Assembly: GCA_022496805.1 (NCBI GenBank)
Contig: CM040103.1
Coordinates: forward strand, 11,116,001-11,180,000
Length of the DNA: 64,000 nucleotides
Direction: 5' to 3'
Source: Pohlia nutans
Taxonomy: Eukaryota > Streptophyta > Bryopsida > Bryales > Mniaceae
The notes beneath the pieces are model-generated. The model was not told where the DNA came from and did not search any database. It saw only the letters and a list, made by a program, of their open reading frames with translations. The first letter of the stretch is position 1. Each line of letters opens with the position of its first letter. Position numbers and translations under genes: made by a program. Shown piece by piece: positions 59,862-64,000 of this stretch.

Positions 59862-60124
59862 GAATTAAAGAACCAAGACTTCTTTGTTCTAAAAGTACAA
59901 ATTGAAATCGTGATGTTGTGAAAACATAAATCAGATGAGACCAAATTTTATATCACTAGAACTAATGAAGATCATTGCATGTGTTGGTCAGAAAACAAAT
60001 ATATTTAAATAAGAAGAAGTTCAAATACGACCTACTCAAAACTATTAAAAAAACATGGTGACCATTCTAGTCACCGTGAACGCTCATGGGCTAATTATAT
60101 GAAAGCATGAGAACGCCTCAGTAA

Positions 60125-60958
60125 TTAGCTCTTAAGTTCCTGAGGGTTTTTGCTACAAACTAAATGTGTTATAATATGTGTTATTTGTGAATTTTTTGAA
60201 GTTTTTGAAATATGAAAGTTGTGATGGGTAATATCTAAATTTCATCTACATGGTTGAATATCATCAAAACTATTTAGATTTTTTATAAATAAAATTTTAA
60301 AGAAAAAATTCAATATTCATAAAATATATGTTATTCAATATTTTATGCTAAATTAAACTATTATTACTGAAAAGTAAAAATGTTCACCACTTGGATAGAA
60401 GTTGCCAAGATTTAGAGTTTACAATTTGTCTAAATGTCAATTTAAACAACACTACGTAAGAATATTATAGAATGAATAGTTTAAGTGAAACAAATTCCGA
60501 TGGGTATTAAAGCATCTTATTAACCTTGTGCTTTTAGCCAATCATACTAACATTCAAATATAAATAATTAATTTTGTATTTTTTTTAAATTTTGGAAGTT
60601 TATTAGTCAAATGCTGTATATAATTGTATATGATGAATTTTAGGAATCCATTTGCATAGATTTGATTTAAAATTCATAATTTATAATCCATCTTCGTACG
60701 TCCATAAAAAATATATACTTTATCATGTATCTTTTCACACATTTACAACTTAGATACTTTTGTAGATTGTTCGAACATCTACACCACCGAACATTCTTTA
60801 TTTTTTTTGAATTTTTGTGAGTTAAATTTTAGTGATTCAATGAAATAACCTTATAGGAAATTTGATTTTAAATAGGTTAAATCCAAGATACACTCAATTT
60901 GGACACTTTCCATTTTTGGAACGACTACTATTAAGTTGCCTCGGCACTTAAGGGTTAG
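60125..60958. mobile_element. TTAG-flanked element with empty site in copy 1
   Basis: The element 60129-60954 starts CTCTTAAGTTCC and ends GGCACTTAAGGG, between TTAG 60125-60128 and TTAG 60955-60958. Copy 1 has a single TTAG at the same place (GTAATTAGGGTAACCTC, about 53981-53997). This shows a 4-bp TTAR target duplication directly. Confidence 0.85.
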
Positions 60959-61067
60959 GGCAACCTCAGTCTGACCACATTGGGCACAATGCAAAATCAA
61001 CATAACTTACGGGCTCCTTTGAAATCCGAGATCCATCTAGCGGCCCAATATATTATCGTTATGTGCA

Positions 61068-62021
61068 TTAACCCCTAAGTCCTAAAGGCCCTTAAAAGCC
61101 AAAATAGCTTTTTGCTGTTACGGGCAGCTTAGATGGGAGGTCTAAATTAAGAATTTTAGACTATAATTTGGCGTGGGCGTGGTCATATATATAAGGTGTG
61201 TGGGGTAAAAATGACAAAGTCAAATTCGGATTTTATAAAAAAATTATTGAAATTTTTGGTTTCAAGCCCAACTGGGGCAGAAAAAAACTTTTTATTATAA
61301 TCATTTTTTCAATTTTTTTTTTTGGAGACATGCTCTTCACCACATTTAGGCTCAGAATTTGAAGTGACCCATGTTGATTATATTCTTGGCTTGACAAGGG
61401 CAACCTCCAAAATAAAGAACAACAACCTCCAAGGTTTTTTGTAATTTCACATCCATTTCTTTCGAAATTTGTCAAAATTTGAGATTTTGAAAAAAATTTA
61501 AAAAAATTTCGCCTAAAATTTATAAAATCGTAGAGGTACCTAATCACCGTTCATTTTTTCCAAAAATCAAATACAATTAATGTGATGCATGTTTCACCAA
61601 ATTGCCATTTTTATACCTTCTTCCGGAAATTAATGTGGATGAAGGTTTGAAACGCGTAATGAGTCTCTAAAATTTTGCATGAGCGTACCCAACTTAGTTA
61701 TCTACATGGAAAAAAATATGAGCAAAATGTTTGGAGTAACAATCTTCAAGTCCCCCTTTGCACTATGGAGACAATGCCTCCCAAGCAATGCCCCGAAAAA
61801 CTTTGGCACAAACTTTGGATGTTATGATCTTGCAAATGATAAACATCCAACGGTCAATTTTTGAAACAGTAGCTATGAATAGGCTTAGGTACAAGATCTT
61901 ACGGTTGGAATTCTAAAAGAAGTAAAAAAACTTGGTTCACATCCCCGGGAGTACATAGAGGTAGAAAATCGCAGTTTTGAGGTTTCAAGCTCCCAAAAAC
62001 ATAAGGAAATTTAGGGGTTAA
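61068..62021. mobile_element. TTAA-flanked element, 946 bp
   Basis: TTAA 61068-61071 and 62018-62021; left end CCCCTAAGTCC, right end GGAAATTTAGGGG. Its right TTAA is shared with the next element. Confidence 0.65.
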
Positions 62022-62583
62022 CCCCTAACCGCCCATCTGTGCATATTTTGCATGCTACACGGATTTGAACTCCGATTTCTCATCCATAATGCACTTTTTG
62101 CAGTGTGAATTTTTTACTGAAACTTTTATAGGAAGTTAGCTCCGTGCTTTCTAATCCAATTAGAAAGGGGATGATTTGCAAAGTTTTTATGCCCCATTTC
62201 ATATTGTAGTGTTCCACCCAAAATTTCAAAGATTTTAGTCTAAAAGTGCTCTCAACTACTAAAATTAAGCAACCCAAAAATCTCCAAAAATCATTACACT
62301 GAGAGTATTACATTTCAACCCATCCCAAAAAATTTCTTTATTAGATTGTTAATGTCTTACTGTTAATCATATTACAAAAGAACTCTAAATTTTAACTTTG
62401 ATAATTCATATGCAAATATTGGTGATAGCAATTGCAAATCCGACTGTATGGATAGAATATAAAATTCATAATGTACAACTTTTATTCATACATCAAGTTG
62501 AAAATATCCGTCTTAGTTACATTTTATAATTCATCTTTAAAAAACTGCCAAATTTGAGAAGGATGAGAACATTTAGGGATAAA
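62018..62583 (-). mobile_element. TTAA-type MITE, inverted orientation
   Basis: Starts CCCCTAACCGCCC at 62022 and ends ACATTTAGGG near 62579, where the flank has drifted to ATAA. Same family as 6445-7020. Lies head-to-head with 62584-63358. Confidence 0.65.
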
Positions 62584-63362
62584 CCCCTAAAAGCCTAGAG
62601 CCCTCTCCAATTTTGGCAGTTTTGCAAAGATGCATTATAAAATGCAACTAAGAGAGATATTTTGAACTTGATGTTTGAATAAAAGTTGTACATTATGAAT
62701 TTTAGATTCTATCCATACATTTAGATCTACGATTGCTATCACCAATATTTTTGTATAAAATTTGAAACTCAAAATTCAAAATCCTTTTGTAATTTAATTA
62801 CAAATAAGATATTGAAAATCTATAGATAAAATTTATTGTGATTGGTTGAAATATGATACTCTAAATGACTGTAGTGATATTACGAGTTGACTTTTTTGTG
62901 ACGACTTTTACACTGAAATCTTCAAAACCTTAAGTGAATCACTACAACATGAAATGAGGCATAAGATTTTCACAAACCATCCCCTTTCTAATCAAGTCAT
63001 ACATTCATCAAGCTAACTTCTCATTAAATCTATGATAAAAAATCTACAATGCAAAATGTGCATGACTGATGAGAAAAGATGGATGAATTTTGTACATCGT
63101 CCAAAAAATGGATGTTCGGCCAGTTAAGGGTTGAAGGATCAAGGATTCATGGTTTCAAAATGACAAATTCTATTAACCATATTGTGAAAGATGTAATGCA
63201 GATTAGACCAAATTTTATATCACGAGAATCAATGAAGAACATTGAATGTGTTGGTTCATAAACAAAAAAAATTTGAACAAAATGAAGTCTGCATAGGACC
63301 TACTCAAAACTGCTCAAAGAACATGAAGCCCAGTATGGGCATTTTGATCCTTTAGGGGTTAA
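62584..63362 (+). mobile_element. TTAA-type MITE, family of 54111-54915
   Basis: Starts CCCCTAAAAGCC and ends GATCCTTTAGGGG before TTAA 63359-63362. Confidence 0.7.
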
Positions 63363-63562
63363 TTGGGGAGTAGTTTGTCTATCCAGGCCTTAAGAGCATC
63401 TCCAAAGCTTGTAACTTTTAGGCCCACGCAAAGAAAATTTGGCAAAGGTAGAAAATGCAAAACCGAGCCGAAAAACGGGGTTGCAGTCAAGGATGCAGTC
63501 ATCGGTCTTGCTGTTGCGGCCTCTCTACCACCGTCTAACACGATGGGGAAGTCATTGTTGGA

Positions 63563-63690
63563 AATTACTAGTAGAAAAGGTGGTGTTCCACAAGGAGATG
63601 CCCATGCAAAATCACTGTGCATGCATAGAATCGGGCAGTACTTGCCTAGGCATCTCCCTGGACAATGCCACCTTTTCAACTTGTGAATTT
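63563..63690. mobile_element. CACTA-type MITE, copy 2, end mutated
   Basis: Counterpart of 55116-55241; the first base of CACTA has become T, and the right end has further changes. Confidence 0.7.
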
Positions 63691-64000
63691 AAATAACCAT
63701 GAGAGAAAAAAATATAGAGTGTGATTTATTTATGGTTAATTTTTTATTTTTTTTGATATACCATAGCCTTGAAGAAAGTGAAGGAGCACACTACATATAT
63801 TGTAGGATCCCTTGTAGTACCCAAATTATGTTTACAGGGTTTCTAAAACAACATTATAGTAGGTGGTAGGGAAATTTTATAGCGTGAGTGAAGTGTGAGC
63901 AAAATTTAAGAACTGGATGAAAAATGGTCACAAGTTCATCTATAGAATGGATAAATTTGTTAAATGATGATTTTGTGTGTACTTCTGAGGATCATTCTAT

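Larger units (their letters stand above)
56353..64000 (+). repeat. large duplication, copy 2 (runs off the window)
   Basis: Colinear with 50847-56352 but longer because of insertions at about 57325-57650, 59443-59794, 60129-60954 and the element chain 61068-63362. At 64000 it still matches copy 1 (near 55555). The tract 57957-59442 is almost identical to 52162-53647, while its flanks are clearly more diverged. Confidence 0.85.

Overview
This window is nuclear DNA from a land plant. Four intron-bearing plant genes sit in AT-rich DNA packed with small transposable elements and tandem repeats. One gene, at 23.1-25.0 kb, resembles the ciliary protein CFAP73/CCDC42 (DUF4200). Such a gene is expected only in plants with flagellated sperm, which argues against flowering plants and conifers. 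Short introns (about 70-650 bp inside coding regions) fit a moss or other seed-free plant better than a cycad or Ginkgo. This placement is an inference; no marker in the window names the species.

Layout: 1-7 kb is intergenic with decayed repeats. At 7.1-10.4 kb (+) lies a GONST3-type nucleotide-sugar transporter with a long leader intron and a single coding exon. At 16.4-18.2 kb (+) lies UBC27, a UBA-tailed ubiquitin-conjugating enzyme with five coding exons. At 23.1-25.0 kb (-) is the CFAP73-like gene, with a roughly 320-bp CAA microsatellite where a conserved exon should be. At 32.5-38.9 kb (-) is YAK1, a DYRK-family kinase; I could rebuild 16 coding exons in frame (893 residues). The four genes look like independent housekeeping or reproductive loci, not a pathway cluster.

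From 39 to 42 kb the upstream side of YAK1 is rearranged. There is a 4 x 129-bp tandem repeat, a GC-rich leader, and a 1.07-kb inverted repeat whose two arms each carry a decayed piece of YAK1 exon 2. Each arm keeps the same 25-nt exact match to the live gene, so a transcript would fold into a hairpin able to feed small RNAs against YAK1. Further copies of the YAK1 leader occur near 51.4 and 56.9 kb.

From 43 to 50 kb there is a 56-bp satellite with 3-4 monomer higher-order spacing, bracketed by a pair of about 480-bp direct repeats. A 22/44-bp minisatellite, a Harbinger-type MITE and a long polypyrimidine tract follow. From 50.85 kb to the end the sequence is a large tandem duplication with several element insertions. 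Throughout, but mostly here, are elements bounded by TTAA and starting CCCCTAAA or CCCTTAA, which look like non-autonomous piggyBac-type transposons. One has a clean empty site in the other duplicate. Tc1/mariner foldbacks, Stowaway, CACTA and Harbinger MITEs are also present. No transposase or reverse transcriptase coding region was recognised.
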